Source: Ga0077536 sp043744805 (GTDB lineage: Bacteria; Pseudomonadota; Gammaproteobacteria; Ga0077536). From it: DNA of 25,967 nucleotides. The notes beneath the pieces were generated by a model, which was given only the letters and a program-made list of their open reading frames with translations, did not search any database and was not told the DNA's origin. The DNA lies in NCBI GenBank assembly GCA_043744805.1, contig JAYTTZ010000165.1, forward strand, positions 1-25,967, read 5' to 3'. The translations under genes and the position numbers were made by a program. Position 1 is the first letter of the stretch. Each line of letters starts with the position of its first letter. Positions 1-6,740 of the stretch are shown piece by piece.

Positions 1-1259
1 AGGAATCCCCCTCCCAGCACCGCGACCTGCCAGGGTTTGAGCGCCAGCTTGCGGTCGGGTGCCGGCACGGCATCTACGGCGATCAGGGCATCGTTGGCCG
101 CCACCCACTCCACCAGGCGCGTGCCGAGATCGCGGTTGCCGCCGTTGCCGAGGTAAGTATTGGAGAGGAAATCGCCGTCGCCCACCACCACCACGCGCTG
201 CTGTTTGCGGGTAAGCGCCTGGGCGAGCGGTAGCGGTCCGCGGGTGTCCACGCCGTCGTCGAAAGCCACGTTGCCGGCCACGGGCGAGGACTCGGCCCAG
301 GCGCGCGGCCCGCTCGCGAACAGCAGCGTTGGCGTCCAGCCGTCCTCCGCCGTCACGGCCACTGGCGCCGCGTGCGGCAGTACCGTGGTGGCGCTGAAGT
401 TGCTGAGCGCCAGGTGCTCGCGGTATTGGGTGACGAGGCTCATCGCCGGATCGTCGATGGCCATGGCCGCGGTGGTGGGGTCGATCACCGTGCGCGGATC
501 CAGGGTGAGGCCCAGGGACTTCGCCAGTGGCCCGAGCGACACCGGGACTTGCGGTTCGAGCAGCCAGAGCAGCGCGCCACCGCGGTCGAGGTATTGGCGC
601 AGCAGGGCAACTTCGCCGGGCATGAATTCCACCTGCGGGCTCGCGATGACCAGCGCGGCGAGGTTGTCCGGCAGGGCGCCCTGTGCGGCGAGGTTGAGTT
701 CGCGCGCCCGGATCCCGCGTTGCTTCAGGGCCTGGGCGAAATCCGACAGGTCGAAGTTGGCTTCGCGCGTCGGGCTGCGTTCGCCATGGCCACTGACGAA
801 GCCCAGCCACTGCTGGCCGTTCCGCGCAAGCTTGGCCAGTGCGTTGGTGAACGCTCCTTCGCTGTAGGTCCGCAAGTGCTCTTCGCGCCCCTCCAGCGTC
901 ACCACCATCTCGCCTTCGCGCAGGCCCGCGGTCCGCATGGCCTCCGGTGCGGCGGCCGGATCGACGAAATGCAGGGTGATGTCGGCGTCAGCGCGCCGGT
1001 AACGCGCGATCAGGGTCTTGGCGGTCTCCCTGGCGGGATGCCGCGGCGGCAGGTAGACGGTCACGCCCACCGGGGTCTTCAGCGCCGCGATGGCCGCACG
1101 GCTTGCTTCTCCCAGTGAATGTCGCGTGTTCCCCGTCCAGTCGAAGACCCGGTGGTGCGTGGCAGTGAGCACGAGCAGGGCGCCTGTCATGCCGACAATC
1201 GCGCAGGCCACGAGTGCGTGCCGGATCTGTGGCCAGCGCGGCGTGCGATCAGTATCCAC
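1..1259 (-). CDS. GldG-family ABC transporter auxiliary protein (partial)
   Basis: The reading frame stays open to the left edge, so the C-terminus is missing; about 419 residues are visible. It starts at a GTG with AGGGGAG five bases upstream and overlaps the permease stop by 11 bases, which suggests translational coupling. A short cytoplasmic N-terminus is followed by one membrane segment (about residues 14-33) and the family-typical stretch FDWTGNTRHSLGEAS at about 39-53. A large, presumably extracytoplasmic region follows, resembling the domain of GldG-type ABC auxiliary proteins. The frame breaks off near KPWQVAVLGGGF, where the second, C-terminal membrane segment is expected. Known: these proteins accompany GldA/GldF-like ATPase and permease genes well outside gliding bacteria, and their substrate is generally unknown. 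Inference: it is the third member of this transporter. A DUF4340-type gene often comes next but lies outside the window. Confidence 0.85.
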   Translation of the reverse strand, partial: MDTDRTPRWPQIRHALVACAIVGMTGALLVLTATHHRVFDWTGNTRHSLGEASRAAIAALKTPVGVTVYLPPRHPARETAKTLIARYRRADADITLHFVDPAAAPEAMRTAGLREGEMVVTLEGREEHLRTYSEGAFTNALAKLARNGQQWLGFVSGHGERSPTREANFDLSDFAQALKQRGIRARELNLAAQGALPDNLAALVIASPQVEFMPGEVALLRQYLDRGGALLWLLEPQVPVSLGPLAKSLGLTLDPRTVIDPTTAAMAIDDPAMSLVTQYREHLALSNFSATTVLPHAAPVAVTAEDGWTPTLLFASGPRAWAESSPVAGNVAFDDGVDTRGPLPLAQALTRKQQRVVVVGDGDFLSNTYLGNGGNRDLGTRLVEWVAANDALIAVDAVPAPDRKLALKPWQVAVLGGGF

Positions 1260-1998
1260 GTCGCTCCCCTGCCAGCCGCCACACCGTGAGCGCCAACGCG
1301 GCGGCGGTGAGGAGGAGGAACCACAGCACGTCGCTGGTATCGACCAGCCCGCGGGCGAGGCGCTGGTAGTGGTTCATGAGCGACCACTGGGTGAAGAGCG
1401 TCGCGTCTTCTTCAAGCTGCGCGGACCAGTCGCACATCCACAGGAACATCAGGCTGGCGAAGCACGCGAGGGCCGCCAGCGCGGGCTGCTGGGTGAGGCT
1501 TGAGAACAGCACGCCGAGCGCGGCGGTCATCCCCATGAAGAGCAGGAGTCCCAGCAGCGCGCTGGCCAGCGCACCGGGATCAGGGGTGGAGCCAAGCGCA
1601 AGGGAGACGCACATCAGCGCCGCGCTGGCCCAGACGACCCCCAGCACGCTCACCACGCCCAGCCATTTGCCCACCACCAGATCCACGAGGGACACGGGCG
1701 CGGCGAGCCACAGGCACAAAGTGCCGTTGCGTCGCTCGCCGGCAAAACTCTGCATCGAGAGCATGGGGACCACGAAGAGCAGCAGCATGGCCAGCAGCAT
1801 CATCAGTGGCTGAATGACGAGTTCAGTCAGGCCCGGGGGTTGGGGCAAGCGTGCCAGCCGTGGCGCGGCAGCTTCGAATTGCTCGATGAGTGCAAGGAAC
1901 TGGAAGGCCAGCAGGGCCTGCAAGAGCGCCAGTACGCCCCACGCCCAGGGCGTGCGGAAGAACGCATGCCATTCCCGACGCAGCACCACGCCTAGCAT
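1249..1998 (-). CDS. ABC-2 type permease, GldF-like
   Basis: A 249-residue membrane protein with about six hydrophobic segments, for example near residues 20-38, 62-82, 112-135, 146-165, 172-188 and 224-240. The stretch SFAGERRNGTLCLWLAAPVS at about 84-103 is the cytoplasmic loop typical of GldF/NatB-like ABC-2 permeases. The ATG overlaps the TAG stop of the ATPase gene by seven bases, and the stop overlaps the next gene's GTG start, so all three genes are coupled. It would form the membrane channel half of the transporter with the ATPase encoded upstream. Substrate and direction cannot be read from sequence; export is usual for ABC-2 systems. Length is normal for the family and nothing is broken. 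Confidence 0.88.
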   Translation of the reverse strand: MLGVVLRREWHAFFRTPWAWGVLALLQALLAFQFLALIEQFEAAAPRLARLPQPPGLTELVIQPLMMLLAMLLLFVVPMLSMQSFAGERRNGTLCLWLAAPVSLVDLVVGKWLGVVSVLGVVWASAALMCVSLALGSTPDPGALASALLGLLLFMGMTAALGVLFSSLTQQPALAALACFASLMFLWMCDWSAQLEEDATLFTQWSLMNHYQRLARGLVDTSDVLWFLLLTAAALALTVWRLAGERRGY

Positions 1999-2909
1999 GG
2001 CGTAGCCTGGCCGGCGGTGAGCGCGAGGAAGGTTTGTTCCAGCGGGGCGTCGACGAGGCGCAGCTCGCGCAAGCCCCAGCCGTGTGCGAGCACGAGTCGC
2101 GCAATGCCGTCCGCCACGTCTTCGCCTGCCACTTCAAGTTGCCACCGGGTGTTGCCCAGCGCGGTGACGGAAGTCACGCCTGGTACGCTGCCCAATGCGT
2201 CGCGCGCATCCGGAGCGCTGCCGAGGGTGAGCTTGAAGTGCAGGCCCTGGGTGCCGAGGGTCAACTCGGCGCGCAGCGCGCCCTCGTGGAGGATGGCGAC
2301 CCGCGTGCAGGTCTGCTGCACTTCCGAGAGCAGGTGGGTGGAGAGGATCACGGCGCGATCGCGGGCAAGTTCACGGATGAGTTCGCGCAGCGCGTGCAGC
2401 TGGCGCGGATCGAGGCCCACGGTCGGCTCGTCGAGGATGAGCAGCGCGGGCTCGTGCACGATGGCCTGGGCGATTCCGATGCGCTGCTGGTAGCCCTTGG
2501 ACAAGGTCCGGATGTAGCGCGGGCCGACGTCGTCCAGGCCACAGCGCCGGGTGGCCCTGGCCACGGCGTCTGCGCGTGCGGCGCAGCCGTGGAGATCCGC
2601 GCAAAGGGCGAGGTAATCCCCGACTGTCATGTCGCCATAGACCGGCGGCACGTCCGGCAGGTAGCCGAGGTGGCGACGGGCCGCCAGGGGTGCGGCGAGC
2701 AGGTTGATGCCGGCGATGGCGATGGTCCCTTCGCCGGGCGTGAGCACCCCGGCCAGCATCCTGAGCGTAGTGGACTTGCCGGCGCCGTTCTGGCCGAGCA
2801 GGCCCAGGCACTCGCCGCGTGCAATCGTGAGGTTCAACCCCCGCACGGCACGCCGCGCGCCGTAGCGGTAACCGAGCCCGCGGGCCTCCAGCAGGATTTG
2901 CGTCGACAT
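1992..2909 (-). CDS. ABC transporter ATP-binding protein, GldA/NatA-like
   Basis: A 305-residue ATPase. Visible motifs are Walker A GQNGAGKST (39-47), signature LSKGYQQ (136-142), Walker B LLILDEP (156-162) and the switch histidine in STHLL (His192). The region after Walker A has YLPD in place of a classical Q-loop glutamine, as is common in the NatA/CcmA-like branch. The C-terminal 90 or so residues look like the regulatory extension of this subfamily. The frame stays open upstream to 3122, but the ATG at 2909 gives the expected MSTQILLEARGLGYRYG start. The preceding bases AGGTGTCGGCTG offer only a weak ribosome site. It is the first gene of the operon and diverges from the desaturase gene. 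Confidence 0.93.
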   Translation of the reverse strand: MSTQILLEARGLGYRYGARRAVRGLNLTIARGECLGLLGQNGAGKSTTLRMLAGVLTPGEGTIAIAGINLLAAPLAARRHLGYLPDVPPVYGDMTVGDYLALCADLHGCAARADAVARATRRCGLDDVGPRYIRTLSKGYQQRIGIAQAIVHEPALLILDEPTVGLDPRQLHALRELIRELARDRAVILSTHLLSEVQQTCTRVAILHEGALRAELTLGTQGLHFKLTLGSAPDARDALGSVPGVTSVTALGNTRWQLEVAGEDVADGIARLVLAHGWGLRELRLVDAPLEQTFLALTAGQATPC

Positions 2910-2911
2910 CA

Positions 2912-2955
2912 GCCGACACCTGCGCAGCAAGGCGCTCGACCATGGGGGTGTCGGC
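2912..2955. repeat. Nine-base perfect inverted repeat in the ABC/desaturase divergent gap
   Basis: GCCGACACC at 2912-2920 is matched by its exact complement GGTGTCGGC at 2947-2955, with 26 bases between the arms. In minus-strand RNA the downstream arm contains the weak AGGTG ribosome site of the ABC ATPase gene, directly before its ATG. A folded leader would therefore hide the start. On DNA it could instead be a two-arm operator between the divergent genes. No clear promoter hexamers are visible in the 112-base gap. Confidence 0.5.
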
Positions 2956-3021
2956 AGGTAATTGCGCCCCCACCTGAGGGTAGGCGAAGATTCATCGATG
3001 AGCCTTAAGGAACCTGTCTCC

Positions 3022-4215
3022 ATGATCACCGATTTCGCCGCCAATGGCCTCCTCGATTTGCCCTGGTGGGGTGTCGTCCTCACCGCACTGGCCATGACCC
3101 ACCTGACCATTGTCGCGGTCACGCTTTACCTCCATCGCAACCAGGCGCATCGCGCGCTGAACCTGCACCCCGTGGTGTCCCATGTCTTTCGTGGGTGGCT
3201 GTGGATGACGACGGGTATGGACACCCGTGGCTGGACCGCGGTGCATCGCAAGCACCACGCCTTCGTCGAGCAGTCGGATGACCCGCACAGCCCGCACATC
3301 CACGGCATCGGCAAGGTGATGCTGGAAGGCGCGGAGCTCTACCGCGTCGAAGCGACCAACCCCGAAACCCGTGCCAGATACGGCCACGGCACGCCGGACG
3401 ACTGGCTCGAACGCAATCTCTATACCCGCCATTCCTTCCTGGGCATGGCCCTGATGCTGGCCGCGAACCTGCTGCTCTTCGGGGTGCTGGGACTTTCGGT
3501 GTGGGCCACGCAGATGATGTGGATCCCCATTTTCGCCGCCGGGGTCGTCAACGGCCTTGGCCACTGGCGCGGCTATCGCAATTTCGAGTCACTCGACGGT
3601 TCCACCAACCTCGTGCCCTGGGGCATCCTGATTGGCGGCGAAGAGCTGCATAACAACCACCACGCCTTCGCGAGTTCCGCCCGGTTTTCCGTCCAGCCCT
3701 GGGAATTCGACATCGGTTGGGCGTACATCCGGGCGCTGGAGTTCTTTGGACTCGCTGAAGTTCGGCGGGTATTCGAGGCGCCGGTCATCGACACCCAGAA
3801 ATCGAGCATCGACCTCGACACCGTGAAGGCCATCGTGAGCAGCCACATGCACGTGCTGGCCGATTACGCCCGCTGCGTCGTGAAGCGGGTGCATCGTGAC
3901 GAAATCGCCCGTATGCAGCGTCCGGAGCGCAGCGAATTGAAGCCGCTCAAGCGACTCATCCCGCGTACCGGACGGATGCTGGGCGAGCACGAACGCAAGG
4001 TCCTGCTGGACGGCCTGAGCCGGAGCATGGCGCTGTCGACGGTCTACGAGTTCCAGCAGCAGCTGCTGGCCCTGTTCAATGAGCGGACGGCCAGCCAGGA
4101 GCGCCTGCTCCAGGCGCTCCAGGACTGGAGCCGGGCGGCGGAAGCCACCGGCATCGCCGCGCTGGAAGACTTTGCCCGACGCCTTGCCGGCTACCGGATG
4201 GCCAGCGCAGCTTGA
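3022..4215 (+). CDS. Membrane fatty acid (acyl-CoA type) desaturase
   Basis: A 397-residue di-iron membrane desaturase. Three histidine boxes are intact: HRNQAH (38-43), HRKHH (75-79) and HNNHH (210-214). Membrane segments lie near residues 14-36, 47-63, 140-160 and 163-180. The family inserts a double bond, typically delta-9, into acyl chains at the inner membrane and so adjusts fluidity. Start choice: ATGs at 2962, 2998 and 3022 share the frame. 3022 is preferred because AAGGA lies ten bases upstream and MITDFAANGLLDLPWW fits the family N-terminus. A C-terminal region of about 140 residues after the catalytic core is rich in basic and helical sequence, as in related gammaproteobacterial desaturases. 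It stands alone, diverging from the ABC operon and converging on rpmG. Regiospecificity and the electron donor cannot be read. Confidence 0.9.
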   Translation: MITDFAANGLLDLPWWGVVLTALAMTHLTIVAVTLYLHRNQAHRALNLHPVVSHVFRGWLWMTTGMDTRGWTAVHRKHHAFVEQSDDPHSPHIHGIGKVMLEGAELYRVEATNPETRARYGHGTPDDWLERNLYTRHSFLGMALMLAANLLLFGVLGLSVWATQMMWIPIFAAGVVNGLGHWRGYRNFESLDGSTNLVPWGILIGGEELHNNHHAFASSARFSVQPWEFDIGWAYIRALEFFGLAEVRRVFEAPVIDTQKSSIDLDTVKAIVSSHMHVLADYARCVVKRVHRDEIARMQRPERSELKPLKRLIPRTGRMLGEHERKVLLDGLSRSMALSTVYEFQQQLLALFNERTASQERLLQALQDWSRAAEATGIAALEDFARRLAGYRMASAA

Positions 4216-4226
4216 CGGCAGGGCAC

Positions 4227-4252
4227 AAAAAAAGCCCGCACCAGGCGGGCTT
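4227..4252 (-). terminator. Rho-independent terminator of rpmB-rpmG
   Basis: A perfect eight-base stem, AAGCCCGC/GCGGGCTT (4232-4239 and 4245-4252), has a five-base loop. In the minus direction it is followed by a run of seven U (4227-4233). It lies between the convergent desaturase and rpmG stops. In the plus direction only two T follow the stem, so it should end rpmG transcripts well and desaturase transcripts weakly. Confidence 0.92.
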
Positions 4253-4275
4253 CTCGCGGGACCCGGGTCTGGGAC

Positions 4276-4431
4276 CTACTTGATCTTCGACTCGTTGTAA
4301 TCCACGTAACGACGCACGACCGGATCGTACTTCTTACGCTTGAGCTTCTCGGGCGTGTTCTTTTTGTTCTTGGTGGTGGTGTAGAAGTGGCCGGTTCCGG
4401 CACTCGACACGAGTTTGATTTTTTCCTGCAT
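4276..4431 (-). CDS. rpmG: 50S ribosomal protein L33
   Basis: A 51-residue basic protein starting MQEKIKLVSSAGTGHFYTTT and ending YVDYNESKIK, which is recognisable as bacterial L33. It binds 23S rRNA near the E site of the large subunit. It lacks the paired cysteines of zinc-binding L33, so it is the C-minus form usual in gammaproteobacteria. It starts 12 bases after the rpmB stop and ends just before the strong terminator, so rpmB-rpmG is a two-gene operon, as in E. coli. Length is exactly typical. Confidence 0.97.
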   Translation of the reverse strand: MQEKIKLVSSAGTGHFYTTTKNKKNTPEKLKRKKYDPVVRRYVDYNESKIK

Positions 4432-4443
4432 GGGGGGTCAACC

Positions 4444-4680
4444 TCAGACTTTTTCGCCGCGGGCGCGGAGATCTTTCAGGACGGCGTCGATGCCGCGCTT
4501 GTCGATGATGCGAAGGCCGTGGCTGCTCACGCGCAAGGTGACGAAGCGCTTCTCGCTGTCGACCCAGATGCGGCGGGAGTGGAGATTCGGAAGAAAGCGA
4601 CGACGCGTCTTGTTGTTCGCGTGCGAAACGTTATTTCCGGACATCGGACCCTTACCGGTGACCTGACAAACTCGGGACAT
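4444..4680 (-). CDS. rpmB: 50S ribosomal protein L28
   Basis: A 78-residue protein starting MSRVCQVTGKGPMSGNNVSH, a typical L28 sequence and length. It is a structural protein of the large ribosomal subunit. Only one cysteine is present near the N-terminus, so the zinc ribbon of C-plus L28 is absent, matching the C-minus L33 next door. The ribosome site is weak (AGGCA about eight bases before the ATG). It is the first gene of the rpmBG operon and has a plausible sigma-70 promoter 38 bases upstream. Confidence 0.97.
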   Translation of the reverse strand: MSRVCQVTGKGPMSGNNVSHANNKTRRRFLPNLHSRRIWVDSEKRFVTLRVSSHGLRIIDKRGIDAVLKDLRARGEKV

Positions 4681-4717
4681 GACACTCGTGCCTATGGTTA
4701 TCTTCTAGCGGGCCCGG

Positions 4718-4746
4718 AGTCTAGCCGCATTGCCCAGTCGTTCCAA
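4718..4746 (-). promoter_or_regulatory. Candidate sigma-70 promoter of rpmBG
   Basis: On the minus strand TTGGAA (4741-4746) and TAGACT (4718-4723) are separated by exactly 17 bases. Each matches four of six consensus positions. The inferred start would leave a leader of about 30 bases before the rpmB ATG. It lies in the short gap after the radC stop, where a separate promoter for a ribosomal-protein operon is expected. Confidence 0.5.
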
Positions 4747-4757
4747 GCTTTTTTTCC

Positions 4758-5432
4758 TCACAGCCAGCCCCGATCGGCGAACGAGACGGCTGTCCCGTCG
4801 CCCGCCACGATGTGGTCCAGCACCCGCACGTCGATCAAGGCCAGGGCTTCGCGCAGCCGGCGCGTGAGCGCCTGGTCGGCGGCGCTGGGCTCGGCCACCC
4901 CCGAGGGGTGGTTGTGGGCAAGGATGACCGCCGCTGCGTTCAGCTCCAGCACCCGTCGGACCACCTCGCGCGGGTGCACGGTGGTGGCGTCGAGCGTGCC
5001 AAAGAACAGTGTTTCGAAGGCAATGAGCTGGTGCCGGGTGTCCAGGAACAGGCAGGCAAAGACTTCGCGCCGCAGGGTCTTGAACTGGGCCACGAGGAAA
5101 TCCTTGGCGTCCTGCGGCCCGGTCAGCAGATCGCGTCGTTCGAGGCTGCTCCGGAAATAGCGCCGGGTGAGTTCCAGCGCCGCCTGCAGTTCCGCGTAGC
5201 GGGCAGGACCCAGTCCCGGCAGGGACAGGAAGTCCTGGAAGGGCAGTTCGAGCAATTGGCGCAGGCCACCGGCAAGTTCGAGCAGGTCGCGGGACAGCGC
5301 GAGGGCATCCCGCCCGGCCGTGCCGGTGCGCAGGAAAATCGACAGCAGCTCGGCGTCGGTCAGCGGCATGGGGCCGTGCGCGATCAGTCGTTCACGCGGC
5401 CGCTCGGCGAGCGGCAATGATCTGAGTGTCAT
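4758..5432 (-). CDS. radC: RadC-family JAB-domain protein
   Basis: A 224-residue protein of the usual RadC length. The N-terminal half has a helix-hairpin-helix-like segment (LSLPGLGPARYAELQAA, about 69-85). The C-terminal half has the JAMM metal site HNHPSG at 173-178 with Ser183 and Asp186. Despite the gene name, a DNA-repair role in E. coli was withdrawn and the true function is uncertain; the fold predicts a metal-dependent hydrolase. The frame runs open far upstream, opposite coaBC. The ATG at 5432 is chosen because AAGGA lies eight bases upstream and MTLRSLPLAERPRERL is the family start. It diverges from coaBC, a widely conserved arrangement. Confidence 0.93.
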   Translation of the reverse strand: MTLRSLPLAERPRERLIAHGPMPLTDAELLSIFLRTGTAGRDALALSRDLLELAGGLRQLLELPFQDFLSLPGLGPARYAELQAALELTRRYFRSSLERRDLLTGPQDAKDFLVAQFKTLRREVFACLFLDTRHQLIAFETLFFGTLDATTVHPREVVRRVLELNAAAVILAHNHPSGVAEPSAADQALTRRLREALALIDVRVLDHIVAGDGTAVSFADRGWL

Positions 5433-5500
5433 GTAAACATCCTTGTCCAAGTGACTACGGCGAAAAGACTTGGGCGCGTAATCGACCGCATTCCTTGCGT

Positions 5501-5506
5501 TACAAT
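5501..5506 (+). promoter_or_regulatory. Possible -10 element upstream of coaBC
   Basis: TACAAT matches the -10 consensus at five of six positions and lies 28 bases before the coaBC ATG, in the 102-base gap shared with radC. No good -35 hexamer is present at 16-18 bases, so this is weak evidence. Confidence 0.3.
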
Positions 5507-5534
5507 CCCGGACGCCCTTTCCACCGGGAAGCAT

Positions 5535-6740
5535 ATGAGCAGCTTGGCGCACAAACAAATCTGCGTAGTCGTCACCGGCGGCATCGCTGCCTACAAGACG
5601 CCAGAACTCGTTCGCCTGCTGGTGGCGGCCGGTGCGCGGGTCCAGGTGGTGATGACCCGCGCCGCGCAGGCATTCGTCCAGCCGCTCACTTTCCAGGCCG
5701 TGTCCGGGGAGCGGGTCCACGTGGACCTCCTCGACACCGAGGCCGAAGCCGCCATGGGGCACATCGAACTTGCGCGTTGGGCCGATCTCATCCTCGTCGC
5801 TCCAGCCACCGCCAACTTCCTGGCGCGGCTCGCCCACGGCCTCGCCGACGACCTCGCGACCACGCTCTGCCTTGCCACCGCCGCGCCGGTGCTGGTCGCG
5901 CCAGCCATGAACCAGCAGATGTGGCGCAATCCCGCCACCGTGGCCAACGTCGCGCTGCTCGAAAGCCGCGGCACGCGCATTGCTGGCCCCGGCGTGGGCG
6001 CCCAGGCCTGCGGCGACGTCGGCCCAGGCCGCCTGCTCGAACCACAGGCGCTGGCCGAAGCCGCGGCCCGGCTGTTCTCCCCTCCCTTGCTGGCCGGCGT
6101 GCACGTGCTGATCACCGCAGGTCCAACCCAGGAAGCCATCGACCCGGTGCGCTTCATTAGCAACCGCAGCTCCGGGAAGATGGGCTTTGCCGTGGCCGAA
6201 GCCGCGCGGGACGCCGGCGCCACCGTGACCCTGGTGGCCGGGCCGGCGACGGCACCGCTGCCTGCCGGGGTTGCCGTGATCAGGGTGTCCAGCGCTGCCG
6301 AGATGCACGCGGCGGTCATGGCCGAGGTACCTCGCTGCGCAGTGTTCATCGGCGCTGCGGCGGTGGCCGACTACACCGTGGTCGCCCCAGCCGGCCAGAA
6401 GCTCAAGAAGCAGGGCGAAATCCTGACGCTGACGCTCCAACCCACGATGGATATACTCGCCACGGTAGCCGCCCTGCCCAACCCGCCGTTCACGGTGGGG
6501 TTTGCGGCGGAAACCGAACAACTCGAAGCGTTCGCGCGCGCCAAGCTGCAAAAGAAGAAGCTGCACCTGATCGCAGCAAACCTCGTCGGGATCGCCGGCT
6601 CCGGATTCGAGAGCGACGACAACGAACTCAACGTGTACTGGGCAGAGGGAGGGATCCAGCTTGGCAAGGCACCCAAACGCTCACTTGCTCGCGCGCTCAT
6701 AGCCGTCGTCGCCGAACGCTACCGTGGCCAGTCCGCTTAA
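5535..6740 (+). CDS. coaBC: Bifunctional phosphopantothenoylcysteine decarboxylase/synthetase
   Basis: A 401-residue CoaBC (Dfp) carrying out two steps of coenzyme A synthesis. The CoaB half joins cysteine to 4'-phosphopantothenate and the CoaC half then decarboxylates the product. CoaC half: flavin-binding GGIAAYK (15-21), active-site His76 in MGHIELA, PAMN (123-126) and Cys159 in QACGDVGPGR. CoaB half: ISNRSSGKMGFA (208-219), KKQ (291-293) and GFAAE (322-326). The frame is open from 5451, but the ATG at 5535 has GGGAAG upstream and gives the standard start. Its end overlaps the next gene by 17 bases. In Pseudomonas dut sits between coaBC and algC; here it does not. Confidence 0.96.
   Translation: MSSLAHKQICVVVTGGIAAYKTPELVRLLVAAGARVQVVMTRAAQAFVQPLTFQAVSGERVHVDLLDTEAEAAMGHIELARWADLILVAPATANFLARLAHGLADDLATTLCLATAAPVLVAPAMNQQMWRNPATVANVALLESRGTRIAGPGVGAQACGDVGPGRLLEPQALAEAAARLFSPPLLAGVHVLITAGPTQEAIDPVRFISNRSSGKMGFAVAEAARDAGATVTLVAGPATAPLPAGVAVIRVSSAAEMHAAVMAEVPRCAVFIGAAAVADYTVVAPAGQKLKKQGEILTLTLQPTMDILATVAALPNPPFTVGFAAETEQLEAFARAKLQKKKLHLIAANLVGIAGSGFESDDNELNVYWAEGGIQLGKAPKRSLARALIAVVAERYRGQSA

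Noticed and set aside
5433..6566. Open minus-strand frame upstream of radC, extending it to about 600 residues
   Set aside because: It lies opposite coaBC, has composition typical of the antisense of a GC-rich gene, and the real RadC start with a ribosome site is at 5432.
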